From assembly GCF_014202075.1 (NCBI RefSeq), contig NZ_JACHFZ010000003.1:124001-188000 (forward strand): a DNA stretch of 64,000 nucleotides. Reading direction: 5' to 3'. Source of the stretch: Brevundimonas basaltis. GTDB lineage: Bacteria; Pseudomonadota; Alphaproteobacteria; Caulobacterales; Caulobacteraceae. Below are positions 1-7,544 of the stretch, one piece after another; position 1 is the first letter of the stretch, and each line of letters starts with the position of its first letter. Under the pieces are notes generated by a model. That model had not been told where the DNA came from and did no database searches. It saw only the letters and a list, made by a program, of their open reading frames with translations. The translations under genes and the position numbers were made by a program.

Positions 1-67
1 CCGAGGCGGCGAGGTTGACGACACCCGGCTCGTCGTCGGCCTCAGGGCCTGGTTCTGAGGGTTGCAT
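1..67 (-). CDS. possible 5' end of a gene leaving the window
   Basis: An ATG at 67 on the minus strand opens a frame of 22 codons (starting MQPSEPGPEADDEPG) that runs off the left edge. The frame also stays open upstream of this ATG, so the true start could lie further back. No convincing ribosome binding site is visible. The acidic, proline-containing start gives no hint of function. This is recorded only as a possible partial gene. Confidence 0.3.
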   Translation of the reverse strand, partial: MQPSEPGPEADDEPGVVNLAAS

Positions 68-209
68 CCATGGGGACCGGCCTGATCCGTTGATCGCAAC
101 CTCGGCCTGACAGGGAACCTGCGGCGGAACCGGGTCAGGGCCATCCGTCCCGCGCGCCTTGGGTCGGCGTCGCGGCCTCCGCTCTACGTCCGCTGCTGGC
201 CCAGCAGGC

Positions 210-1463
210 TTACAGCGCCTCCATCCGGTGGAGATGATCCTCCGGCCCGTCCTCGGCGCCGCCGTCGGGTCGGCCATCCGGCAGGCCCTCCGTGGAGATC
301 ACGGCGCTTTCGGTCAGGGTGCGGTGCACCGGACAGCGGTCGGCGATCTCCATGAGGCGGGTCCGCTGCGTCTCGTCCAGTTCGCCGCCGAACCCGAGCT
401 TGCGGGTGAAATGGTCCGGTTCGGATGCGGTCTTGGCCGTGTGGCCGACCTCGACCACGACCCGTTCCAGCGGCCATCCCTTGCGCTCGGCGTAGAGGCG
501 ACAGGTCATGACGGTGCAGGCCCCCAACCCCGCGCTCAGCAGATCATACGGAGTCGGTCCCGACCCAAGCCCCCCGACACTGACCGGCTCGTCGGCGAAG
601 AAGCTCCCGGAGGCGGTGGTCACCTGCACCTGGAATTTTCCGCCGCCGGTTTCCTCGACCCTCAGCCCCTGCGCGGGCGGCGGGGGAGCGTCGGCCTGCG
701 CATCGGCGTCGCCGACATAGCGGCTGGCCCAGGCGGCGATCACCCCGGCCGCATAGTCCGCGTCGGCCTTGTCGGTCAGCAGGTGATCGGCGTGATCGAG
801 CGAGACAAAGCTCTTCGGATGGCGCGCCGTCAGGAAGATGCCGGATGCATTCTCGATCGAGACGATGTCGTCGACCGGCGAGTGCAACACCAGCAGGGCG
901 CGCTTCAGCCCTTCGATCCGGGCCTGCTGGTTGTGCGAGCGGATGTCCTCGACGAAGTCCGCGCCGAGTTCGAACTCCCGCCCGGCGATCGACACCGGCA
1001 CCCGCCGCCCCGGGGCCAGCCCCTCGATCCCGGGGCCGACATGGGTCAGCACGTGCTCCGCGTCGAACGGGGTTCCGATCACAGCGACCGCCGCGACCTG
1101 ATCCAGCGCCCCGGCCGCCGCCAGCACCGCGGCCCCGCCGAAGCTGTGTCCGACCAGCAGACGCGGGGTGCGACCCGTCGCCTCCATGGCCCGGGCCGCG
1201 CAGACAATGTCCTGCACATCGCCTGACAGTCCGGCGCCGAACACCCCCTCGCTGTCGCCGAGGCCGGTGAAGTCGAAGCGCAGCACCCCGACGCCCGCCT
1301 CCGCGAGGGCGCGACTGACACGGACCGCCGCCAGCGAAGTCTTGTCGCAGGTGAAACAGTGGGCGAACACCGCCCAGGCATGCACCGGCCCCGGCCCGGT
1401 CTCCAGCACGCCGGTCAGCGTGCGCCCGGCCGGGTTGGCGAACTCGAAGTCCACGGCCGCCAT
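210..1463 (-). CDS. bifunctional alpha/beta hydrolase - OsmC family protein
   Basis: This 417-residue protein joins two domains. Residues 1-250 are an alpha/beta hydrolase with nucleophile motif GHSFG (Ser107), a likely acid at Asp198-199 (SPVDD) and a likely base in DHADH around His224-227. Residues 265-400 are an OsmC/Ohr-like domain with the two expected cysteines, GACT (Cys316) and DRCPVH (Cys377), which in this family reduce organic hydroperoxides. A Pro/Ala linker lies near 255-265. This fusion is a known family, but its substrate is not established. The gene follows the flavodoxin-like gene by two bases on the same strand, so the pair is probably one redox-related operon. Confidence 0.88.
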   Translation of the reverse strand: MAAVDFEFANPAGRTLTGVLETGPGPVHAWAVFAHCFTCDKTSLAAVRVSRALAEAGVGVLRFDFTGLGDSEGVFGAGLSGDVQDIVCAARAMEATGRTPRLLVGHSFGGAAVLAAAGALDQVAAVAVIGTPFDAEHVLTHVGPGIEGLAPGRRVPVSIAGREFELGADFVEDIRSHNQQARIEGLKRALLVLHSPVDDIVSIENASGIFLTARHPKSFVSLDHADHLLTDKADADYAAGVIAAWASRYVGDADAQADAPPPPAQGLRVEETGGGKFQVQVTTASGSFFADEPVSVGGLGSGPTPYDLLSAGLGACTVMTCRLYAERKGWPLERVVVEVGHTAKTASEPDHFTRKLGFGGELDETQRTRLMEIADRCPVHRTLTESAVISTEGLPDGRPDGGAEDGPEDHLHRMEAL

Positions 1464-1465
1464 GC

Positions 1466-2170
1466 TCAGCGGTACTCCGGGTTGGGATGGTCGAATCGTT
1501 CGCCCTTGTCCCAGGCGCTCTTCTGGTTGCCGTGCGCGGGGATGCCGCCGGCGTCCTTCAGCATGCGCGCCATATGCATCAGGTTCCAGGCCATGAAGGT
1601 GGTGTTGCGCTGGGTGAACTCATTGTCCAGCCCGACCTTGCCGTCATCGCCGTAGGACGGCCCCGGCCCGGCCTCGCCGATCCAGCCCGCGTCGGCCTGG
1701 GGCGGGATGACATAGCCGAGGTGCTGCAGAGAATAGAGAATGTTCATGGCGCAGTGTTTGATGCCGTCCTCGTTGCCGGTGACGATGCAGCCGCCGACCC
1801 GCCCGTAATAGGCCCACTGGCCCTTGTCGTTGAGCTTGCCGGAGTAGCCGTACAGCCGCTCGATCACCCGGGTGCAGACCGACGACTTGTCGCCCAGCCA
1901 GATCGGCGTGCCGATCACCAGGATGTCGGCCGCCATCACCTGCTCCTGAACCGCCGGCCAGCCGTCGCTGTCCCAGCCGTGCTCGGTCATGTCGGGCTGG
2001 ACCCCGGGCGGAATGTCCAGGTCGGCGGCGCGCAGGGTGGTGGTCTTGACCCCCTGGGCTTCCATGATGGCGATGGCCACATCCATCAGCGTCTGGGTGT
2101 GCGAGGTCTGACCTGACCGTTTCAGGCTGGTGTTGATGAACAGGGCCGTGAGGTCGGAATAGTCGGGCAT
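1466..2170 (-). CDS. flavodoxin family / NAD(P)H-dependent FMN reductase-like protein
   Basis: The 234-residue protein starts with a flavodoxin-type strand and phosphate-binding loop (ALFINTSLKRSGQTSHTQ). It also has the IGTPIWLGDKSS segment that binds the flavin ring in this fold, followed by GGCIVTGNEDG. These features match NAD(P)H-dependent oxidoreductases that use FMN. No partner or substrate is evident. It is the first gene of a tight pair with the hydrolase-OsmC fusion (two-base gap), which suggests a shared role in handling reactive compounds; that role is inference. Confidence 0.8.
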   Translation of the reverse strand: MPDYSDLTALFINTSLKRSGQTSHTQTLMDVAIAIMEAQGVKTTTLRAADLDIPPGVQPDMTEHGWDSDGWPAVQEQVMAADILVIGTPIWLGDKSSVCTRVIERLYGYSGKLNDKGQWAYYGRVGGCIVTGNEDGIKHCAMNILYSLQHLGYVIPPQADAGWIGEAGPGPSYGDDGKVGLDNEFTQRNTTFMAWNLMHMARMLKDAGGIPAHGNQKSAWDKGERFDHPNPEYR

Positions 2171-2294
2171 GGGGATCAGCTTCGCATGAGGCGGCGCGCG
2201 CGGGCGCGGCAGGGGCCGGGCCTGAGGTAACGCTTCAAGCGCCGCCCGGTCGCCTCGCCATCCGAAAACCGCCGGTTCACTCGCCGGCGAAGGC

Positions 2295-3059
2295 TCAGAC
2301 CCGCCTGCGCGCCATTCCGGGTCCGCTCAGCCACGGCGGTTCCGGCATCGCCGCCCGCGCCTGGGCCTGGGCCCGGGTCCAGCGGTCGTGCAGATCCTCG
2401 AAATAGGGATCGGTCCTCTCGATCCGCCGCTCGTCGCCGCTGATCATGTCACGGCGCAGGGTCAGCATGTCGAGCGGCGTCCCCACCCCGACATTGCACC
2501 GCATCGTGGTCGAGAACGAAATCAGCCCCAGCTTCACCGCCTCGGCCAGCGGCGTCTGGCCGTGCAGGCCGCTGACCAGGATCGGCTTGCCGTATTTGGC
2601 CTCGCCGATCTGCAGGAACGGCGTGTCCTCGCCGCACTCGATGAAATTGCCCTGGCTGTAGATCAGGAACAGCTGCATCGGCCCGCCGGCGATCTGGCCG
2701 CCCAGCAGCATCGAGGCCGAGGTGTTCAGACTGCTCGCCTCCATAGCCGGCGCGATCGACAGCCGGACGCTGCGCAGGGCGTGGCCCAGCAGCTGGGCGC
2801 AGCGGAACATCGACGGGGCGGTCTCGAGCGTCTCGAGGTCCTCGCCGACGCTCAGATGTACGCCGTCGCGCATCATCGCCAGGGCCGTCTGGGTCACAGA
2901 CAGATTGCCGGCCGTCGCCACCGCCATCACCCGGTCGCCCGGCTGATCGACGACGTGCAGCTTCCGATAGGAGGAAATGTTGTCAACACCAGCGTTGGTG
3001 CGAGTGTCGGCGATCATCGCCAGACCCTCTTCAACCAGCATCCCGACGCAATAGGTCAC
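2295..3059 (-). CDS. anbu: Anbu, proteasome-like N-terminal threonine hydrolase
   Basis: I start this at a GTG (3057-3059) because the second codon is Thr. After removal of the initiator Met the protein would begin TYCVGM, giving the N-terminal Thr1 nucleophile of the proteasome fold. A good ribosome site (GAAGGGGCGG) precedes it. Asp17 (ADTRTNAG) and a Lys at 32 in SSYRKLHV sit where the catalytic Asp and Lys are expected. AGNLSVTQ and GEAKYGKPIL are typical of Anbu, the ancestral-beta-subunit homologue. Length is 254 aa. The protein is cytoplasmic and self-assembling in studied members, and its substrate is unknown. It ends the ATP-grasp/alpha-E/transglutaminase cluster, its usual company. 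An in-frame extension upstream to 3467 overlaps the transglutaminase gene and is not coding. Confidence 0.93.
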   Translation of the reverse strand: MTYCVGMLVEEGLAMIADTRTNAGVDNISSYRKLHVVDQPGDRVMAVATAGNLSVTQTALAMMRDGVHLSVGEDLETLETAPSMFRCAQLLGHALRSVRLSIAPAMEASSLNTSASMLLGGQIAGGPMQLFLIYSQGNFIECGEDTPFLQIGEAKYGKPILVSGLHGQTPLAEAVKLGLISFSTTMRCNVGVGTPLDMLTLRRDMISGDERRIERTDPYFEDLHDRWTRAQAQARAAMPEPPWLSGPGMARRRV

Positions 3060-3150
3060 GCGACCCGCCCCTTCCGCGGGCCCCGGGCCCTGCGAACACT
3101 CAGCAAGGCTAGCAGATTCGCACGATGGCGAGGGACTGGATGCACGGCGG

Positions 3151-3975
3151 TCAGGCCTGCTGCTGCCGCTGTTGCACGTCCGCATCACGCACGCTGAGCC
3201 GCACCGCCAAACTTTCGCCGCCGCCGCCGTAGCTGGCCCCCCGCACCGGCGCCGCGCCCAGATAGTCCAGCCCCGTCGCCACCCGCACATAGCGGTCGGT
3301 CGGGCAGACCCCGTTGGCGGGGTCGAAACCGACCCAGCCGAGACCCTCGATCCACGCCTCGGCCCAGGCGTGCGCCGCCTCCTGGTCCTCGGTGTCCCGG
3401 CGCAGCAGATGGCCCGAGACGTAGCGCGCCGGCACGCCGGTCTGGCGCGCGCAGGCGATGAACACATGGGCGTGGTCCTGACAGACGCCCCGACCCAGGG
3501 CGAGCACCTCGCCGGCGGTGTGGGTCGGCGTCGTCACCCCCACCTCGAACGCCACCGAGCCGTGAATCGCCGCCATCAGCCGGTGCATCCGGTCCAGCGG
3601 CGGATGGGCCGAGAACTCGGAGGCGAACACCGAGATCAGTTTCTCGGGGCGGGTCAGGGGCGTGTCGCGCAGGAACACCAGCGGTGACAGCGTCTCCTGA
3701 TCCGGCGGCACCACCCCGCCGGTGTCGCTGGTGATCACCTCGCCGGTCACCCGCACCGTCAGCCCCTGCGTCGGTTGCTCGGTGTAGAGGGTGTGCACGA
3801 TGTTGCCGAAGGCGTCCTCGGAGCGGCGCAGGCGGGCGTCGACGTCGGTTTCAACCGACCAATTGCGGACCTGCTGCGCCTCGCTAGAACGCGGCGTCAG
3901 GCGCAGGCGCTGGATAATGAAGCGCGCGGCGCGGTCGTAGGCATAGGTGGTGGCGTGATCGATCTGGATGCGCAT
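3151..3975 (-). CDS. transglutaminase-like domain protein of the Anbu cluster
   Basis: The 274-residue protein starts MRIQIDHATTYAYD, the usual beginning of this family (N-terminal bacterial transglutaminase-like region, residues 1-90). The catalytic triad of the papain-like fold is visible: Cys165 in GRGVCQDHAH, His202 in AHAWAEAW and Asp218 in GFDPANG. Members are thought to be cysteine peptidases or transferases rather than true crosslinking transglutaminases. It lies four bases downstream of the alpha-E gene and 91 bases upstream of anbu on the same strand. With the ATP-grasp and alpha-E proteins it is predicted to make or process a peptide, but the product is unknown. Confidence 0.9.
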   Translation of the reverse strand: MRIQIDHATTYAYDRAARFIIQRLRLTPRSSEAQQVRNWSVETDVDARLRRSEDAFGNIVHTLYTEQPTQGLTVRVTGEVITSDTGGVVPPDQETLSPLVFLRDTPLTRPEKLISVFASEFSAHPPLDRMHRLMAAIHGSVAFEVGVTTPTHTAGEVLALGRGVCQDHAHVFIACARQTGVPARYVSGHLLRRDTEDQEAAHAWAEAWIEGLGWVGFDPANGVCPTDRYVRVATGLDYLGAAPVRGASYGGGGESLAVRLSVRDADVQQRQQQA

Positions 3976-3979
3976 GGGG

Positions 3980-4912
3980 TCAGGCCAGGTACTGATCCTG
4001 GATGGCCTGGGCCAGCCGGCCGTTCTCGGCGAGGAAGGCCAGGATGTATTCGTGCAGGCCGGCCTGGAAGATCGACTCGATACGGGAATTGTCGAACCGG
4101 CGCATCCGGTCCGCCGCCAGCCTCTGGGCCGGCCCGCGCCGGCCATAGTCGCCGGCGAGCAGTTCCAGATAGTGGACGATCGAGGTCTGGCAACTGGCCA
4201 GCGAGCGCGGCATCTGCCGGTTCAGCACCAGCAGATCGGCCACCAGCCACGGCTTGACGCTGTCGCGATAGACCCAGCGATAGGCCGTCAACGCCGACAC
4301 CTCGCGCAGCAGGGTGGTCCACTGGAAATAATCCAGCTGTCCGCCGACCCGCTCACCCTCGGGCAGCAGCAGATGGTATTTCACGTCCAGCAGCCGCGCC
4401 GTGTTGTCGGCCCGCTCGATGGCCGCGCCCAGCCGCAGGAAATAATAGCCGTCGTTCCTCAGCATGGTCCGCGAGGTTGCCCCCTCGACCGCCAGGGTCA
4501 TGGCCTTCACCCACTCCAGGAAACGCGTGAAGTCGTCCCTCCGCGTCGGCTGGCCCTGTTCCGCCAGCCCGTTCCAGGCGCCGTTGATCGCCTCCCACAG
4601 CTCCGTGGTCAGGGCGGTCCGCACCGAGCGGGCGTTGGTCCGCGCCCGGGTGATGCAGGCGGTGATCGACGAGGCGTTGTCGGGCGAGAAGGCCAGGAAA
4701 TCGCGGACCGACTTCTCGGTCGGGGACCGGCCCAGCGCCTTGGGCACGCTGGCGCAGGCCAGGGCGCTGGCCCACACCGTCTCGGCGTCCCCGTCGCCCC
4801 GCGTGGGAATCGCCGCCAACCGGATCGTGGCCTCGAGGATCCGCGCCAGAAAATCCGCCCGCTCGATATAGCGTCCGGTCCAGTACAGGGCGTCTGCGGT
4901 TCGGCTCAGCAT
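3980..4912 (-). CDS. alpha-E domain protein of the Anbu cluster
   Basis: The protein begins MLSRTADALYWTGRYIERADFLAR, the standard start of the alpha-E family. I therefore prefer the ATG at 4912 over an in-frame GTG two codons upstream. It has 310 residues, close to the family's usual length, and is all-helical with the conserved IERADNTARLLDVKYH stretch. No enzymatic function is established. In most genomes it is linked to a circularly permuted ATP-grasp protein and a transglutaminase, exactly as here. A composite palindromic repeat separates it from the ATP-grasp gene. Confidence 0.9.
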   Translation of the reverse strand: MLSRTADALYWTGRYIERADFLARILEATIRLAAIPTRGDGDAETVWASALACASVPKALGRSPTEKSVRDFLAFSPDNASSITACITRARTNARSVRTALTTELWEAINGAWNGLAEQGQPTRRDDFTRFLEWVKAMTLAVEGATSRTMLRNDGYYFLRLGAAIERADNTARLLDVKYHLLLPEGERVGGQLDYFQWTTLLREVSALTAYRWVYRDSVKPWLVADLLVLNRQMPRSLASCQTSIVHYLELLAGDYGRRGPAQRLAADRMRRFDNSRIESIFQAGLHEYILAFLAENGRLAQAIQDQYLA

Positions 4913-4926
4913 TCGCACACCCGCGC

Positions 4927-5077
4927 CCTTCTCCCCTCGGGGGAGAAGGTGGCTCGCGGAGCGAGACGGATGAGGGGGATGCTGTCCCCGGACACGGTGG
5001 TTCGGCAGTGAGCGAACTGAACCAGCCCCCTCATCCGGACGGCTCCGCCGCCCACCTTCTCCCCCAAGGGGAGAAGG
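4927..5077. repeat. composite inverted repeat, family R1, copy 1
   Basis: Two short hairpins of the form CCTTCTCCCC / GGGGAGAAGG lie at 4927-4949 and 5055-5077. Each is followed inward by a GATGAGGGG or CCCCTCATCC block, so the whole unit is itself an inverted pair around a unique centre of about 50 bases. A second copy of the same design is at 16709-16852. This copy sits inside the Anbu cluster between the ATP-grasp and alpha-E genes, so it may affect mRNA stability or attenuation there. No transposase is present. Confidence 0.85.
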
Positions 5078-5095
5078 CCTGTTCTGCGCGCCACC

Positions 5096-6523
5096 TCAAA
5101 CATCCAGCACCCAGGTGTCCTTGGTGCCGCCGCCCTGGCTGGAGTTGACGACCAGCGACCCCTCCTTCAGCGCCACGCGCGTCAGCCCGCCGGGCGCCAC
5201 CTTCACCCCCTCGGGGCTCGACAGCACGAAGGGCCGCAGGTCGACGTGCCGGGGCGCCAGCTCGCCGTTCCTGTCCAGCGTCGGGGCCGTCGACAGCGCC
5301 AAGGTCGGCTGGGCGATGAACTCGTCCGGATCGTCGATCAGCCGCCTGCGGAAGGTCTCGATCTCGGACTTCGACGCCGCCGGCCCGACCAGCATGCCGT
5401 AACCGCCCGAGCCCCCGACTTCCTTGACCACAAGCTCCTCCAGATGCGCCAACGTATACTTCAGCGCCTCCGGTTCGCGGCACCGCCACGTCGGCACATT
5501 GTTCAGGATCGGCTCCTCGCCGGTGAAGAAGCGGATGATCTCGGGCATGTAGGTATAGACCGCCTTGTCGTCGGCCACGCCCGTGCCGACGGCATTGGCC
5601 AGGGTCACCGCTCCGGCCTGATAGGCCGCCATCAGTCCAGGCACGCCCAACGCCGAATCCGGACGAAACGTCAGCGGATCGAGGAAGTCGTCGTCGATGC
5701 GCCGATAAACCACGTCGACCCGCTGGCGGCCCTCCGTCGTGCGCATGAACACCTTGCCGTCGTCGACGAACAGGTCGCGCCCCTCGACCAGTTCGACGCC
5801 CAGCTTGTCGGCCAGGAAGCTGTGCTCATAGTAGGCCGAGTTGAACGGCCCCGGGGTCAGCACCACGATGGTCGGATCGGCCCCCGCCGCCTCCGGCGCG
5901 CAGGCTCTCAGCGACGCCAGCAGCATGTCGGCATAGGTCTCGACCGGCCGCACCGGATAGTCGGCGAACAGGTCCGGGAACAGCCGCATCATCATCTCGC
6001 GGTTCTCCAGCATGTAGGAGACCCCGGACGGCGTGCGGCAATTGTCCTCCAGCACGTAGAAGTCGTCCTCGCCGGTGCGCACCAGATCGACGCCGGCGAT
6101 CTGCACCCAGATGCCGCGCGGCGGACGCTGGCCCTGCATCTCCGGGCAGTAGTGCGGATTGGTCAGCACCAGTTCGGCCGGCAGCACCCCGGCCTTCAGA
6201 CACTCCTGCGGTCCATAGATGTCGGCGAGGAACAGGTTGATGGCGGCGACCCGCTGGATCAGCCCCGCCTCCAGCCCGGCCCATTCGGCGGCGCCGATGA
6301 TGCGCGGCGCCACGTCGAACGGGATCAGCCGCTCGCTCGATTCCGCGTCACCATAGACGGCGAAGGTGATCCCCATGCGGCGGAAGAACAGTTCGGCCTG
6401 ACGCGAACGGGCTTGCAGCAGCCCCTCGGGCGCCTCGGCCAGCCAGCGGGCCAGACCCCGGTAACTTTCACGGACGTGCGTCCCGTAGGCGGACGCCTCG
6501 CCTGACATTTCGTCGAAGGCCAT
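5096..6523 (-). CDS. circularly permuted type 2 ATP-grasp protein of the Anbu cluster
   Basis: I chose the ATG at 6523 (MAFDEMSGEAS, 475 aa) because family members commonly begin with a similar FDEM segment. An in-frame GTG eight codons upstream is possible. The sequence carries typical ATP-grasp family segments such as DNCRTPSGVSYMLENR, VVLTPGPFNSAYYEHSFLA, NAVGTGVADDKAVY, VVKEVGGSGGYGML and a C-terminal LVVNSSQGGGTKDTWVL. ATP-grasp enzymes ligate a carboxylate to an amine using ATP, so this is probably the peptide-forming member of the cluster. The order ATP-grasp, alpha-E, transglutaminase, Anbu suggests synthesis and later cleavage of one peptide; that is inference from context. Confidence 0.9.
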   Translation of the reverse strand: MAFDEMSGEASAYGTHVRESYRGLARWLAEAPEGLLQARSRQAELFFRRMGITFAVYGDAESSERLIPFDVAPRIIGAAEWAGLEAGLIQRVAAINLFLADIYGPQECLKAGVLPAELVLTNPHYCPEMQGQRPPRGIWVQIAGVDLVRTGEDDFYVLEDNCRTPSGVSYMLENREMMMRLFPDLFADYPVRPVETYADMLLASLRACAPEAAGADPTIVVLTPGPFNSAYYEHSFLADKLGVELVEGRDLFVDDGKVFMRTTEGRQRVDVVYRRIDDDFLDPLTFRPDSALGVPGLMAAYQAGAVTLANAVGTGVADDKAVYTYMPEIIRFFTGEEPILNNVPTWRCREPEALKYTLAHLEELVVKEVGGSGGYGMLVGPAASKSEIETFRRRLIDDPDEFIAQPTLALSTAPTLDRNGELAPRHVDLRPFVLSSPEGVKVAPGGLTRVALKEGSLVVNSSQGGGTKDTWVLDV

Positions 6524-6637
6524 GCCGTTCCCGATGCAATGAGCCACTAGCTCTGGCCCTATTAGCTACGCGCGCGCAACCGGATTGTTGCATCGCCGTG
6601 ACCGCCGCTGACACCTTCGTGAGTCGCGGCCGCGCCC

Positions 6638-6662
6638 GGAACATCGCCCGCGTCGACCAGTT
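6638..6662 (+). promoter_or_regulatory. possible EcfG-type (general stress) promoter
   Basis: GGAAC at 6638-6642 is followed by a 16-base spacer and AGTT at 6659-6662. This is close to the alphaproteobacterial general-stress sigma (EcfG/SigT) pattern GGAAC-N16/17-CGTT. It would start transcription about 20 bases before the ATG at 6692, which has a good AGGAG site. One -10 base departs from consensus, so this is a weak call. Confidence 0.35.
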
Positions 6663-6691
6663 TTCCTGTCTCCCAACACAGGAGATCAGAG

Positions 6692-7396
6692 ATGCAGAAT
6701 CCCTTCCGCCATCACGACGATCACCGCCCCGAGCGGGACCGCGACGAGCATCGCTGGGAGGCCCGTGATCGCCGGCCCGACGAATACCGGACCTGGGGCG
6801 GCGGCGACGGCGGCCGCGCGGCCGAGGCCTTCCGCCGCGAGGAACAGGCCTACGGACGCCAGCCCTCCGGTCCCGCCGGGGCCTGGACCCAGGACAGCTA
6901 TCAGCAGGACCGTTACGGCCAGCCCACGTCGGGCGGCTGGACGGGTCAACGTCCGGACTACGCCGGACCCGACTACGGCCGCGGGCCGCAGTACGGTCGG
7001 GACTACAACCGCGGCGGCTCCGCCGACCAGGACTACGGGGCCCGGAACCAGGGCGGCCCCTCCTACGGCGGCCGGAACTACGGCCACGGCCATGGCTCGT
7101 CCAGCCGGCACGGCTACGCCCCCGGCGCCCAGATTTGGGAAGGCTCCGGCCCCGGGATGGGCGGCCAGAGTCACGAGCACCACGACTTCGAGCCGGACTA
7201 TCTGCACTGGCGCGAGCAACAGCTGTCGGCCTTCGACAAGGACTACGCCGACTGGCGCAACGAACGCCGCGAGAAATTCTCGTCCGACTTCGACAGCTGG
7301 CGCAAGAACCGCCCCCGCGTCCAGGCGGAGAACCCCATCGTCGGCGACGTCTCCGACGGCGGCACGGGCGACGCCTCGGAGGTGAAAAAGCGCTGA
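6692..7396 (+). CDS. Gly/Tyr/Arg-rich low-complexity protein with a charged C-terminal segment
   Basis: The 234-residue protein has no signal peptide or membrane segment. Residues 1-165 are low complexity, rich in Gly, Tyr, Arg, Asp and Gln (repeated DYG, GRDY and YGR steps), and almost certainly disordered. Residues 172-210 are a compact block rich in Trp, Asp and Arg (HWREQQLSAFDKDYADWRNE followed by a second FDSWRKNR), which reads as a helical pair. Similar tails occur in proteobacterial hypothetical proteins linked to stress. An AGGAG ribosome site and a possible EcfG promoter precede it. Function is unknown. Confidence 0.75.
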   Translation: MQNPFRHHDDHRPERDRDEHRWEARDRRPDEYRTWGGGDGGRAAEAFRREEQAYGRQPSGPAGAWTQDSYQQDRYGQPTSGGWTGQRPDYAGPDYGRGPQYGRDYNRGGSADQDYGARNQGGPSYGGRNYGHGHGSSSRHGYAPGAQIWEGSGPGMGGQSHEHHDFEPDYLHWREQQLSAFDKDYADWRNERREKFSSDFDSWRKNRPRVQAENPIVGDVSDGGTGDASEVKKR

Positions 7397-7414
7397 CGGC
7401 GACCGTCTGCCATT

Positions 7415-7538
7415 GGGAGAGGGCTTGAGCGCACGCGAGCGACTGGCGCCGGACTTCCGCCGGTATCAGCCCCTCACCCGTTCGCCTTGCCGGTCGCTTC
7501 GCTTCCGGAGGCTCAGGCCCTCTCCCGCCGGGAGAGGG
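7415..7538. repeat. composite inverted repeat between convergent genes (family R2)
   Basis: A GGGAGAGGG arm at 7415-7423 faces a perfect hairpin CCCTCTCCC-GCC-GGGAGAGGG at 7518-7538. A GCTTGAGC / GGCTCAGG block lies inside each arm. It occupies the whole gap between the two convergent genes and could act as a two-way terminator, although no T run follows. The design resembles the R1 elements but the core sequence differs. Confidence 0.75.
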
Positions 7539-7544
7539 ATTCGC

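Noticed and set aside
3060-3467. Longer N-terminus for Anbu
   Set aside because: It overlaps the transglutaminase gene and would bury the catalytic Thr.
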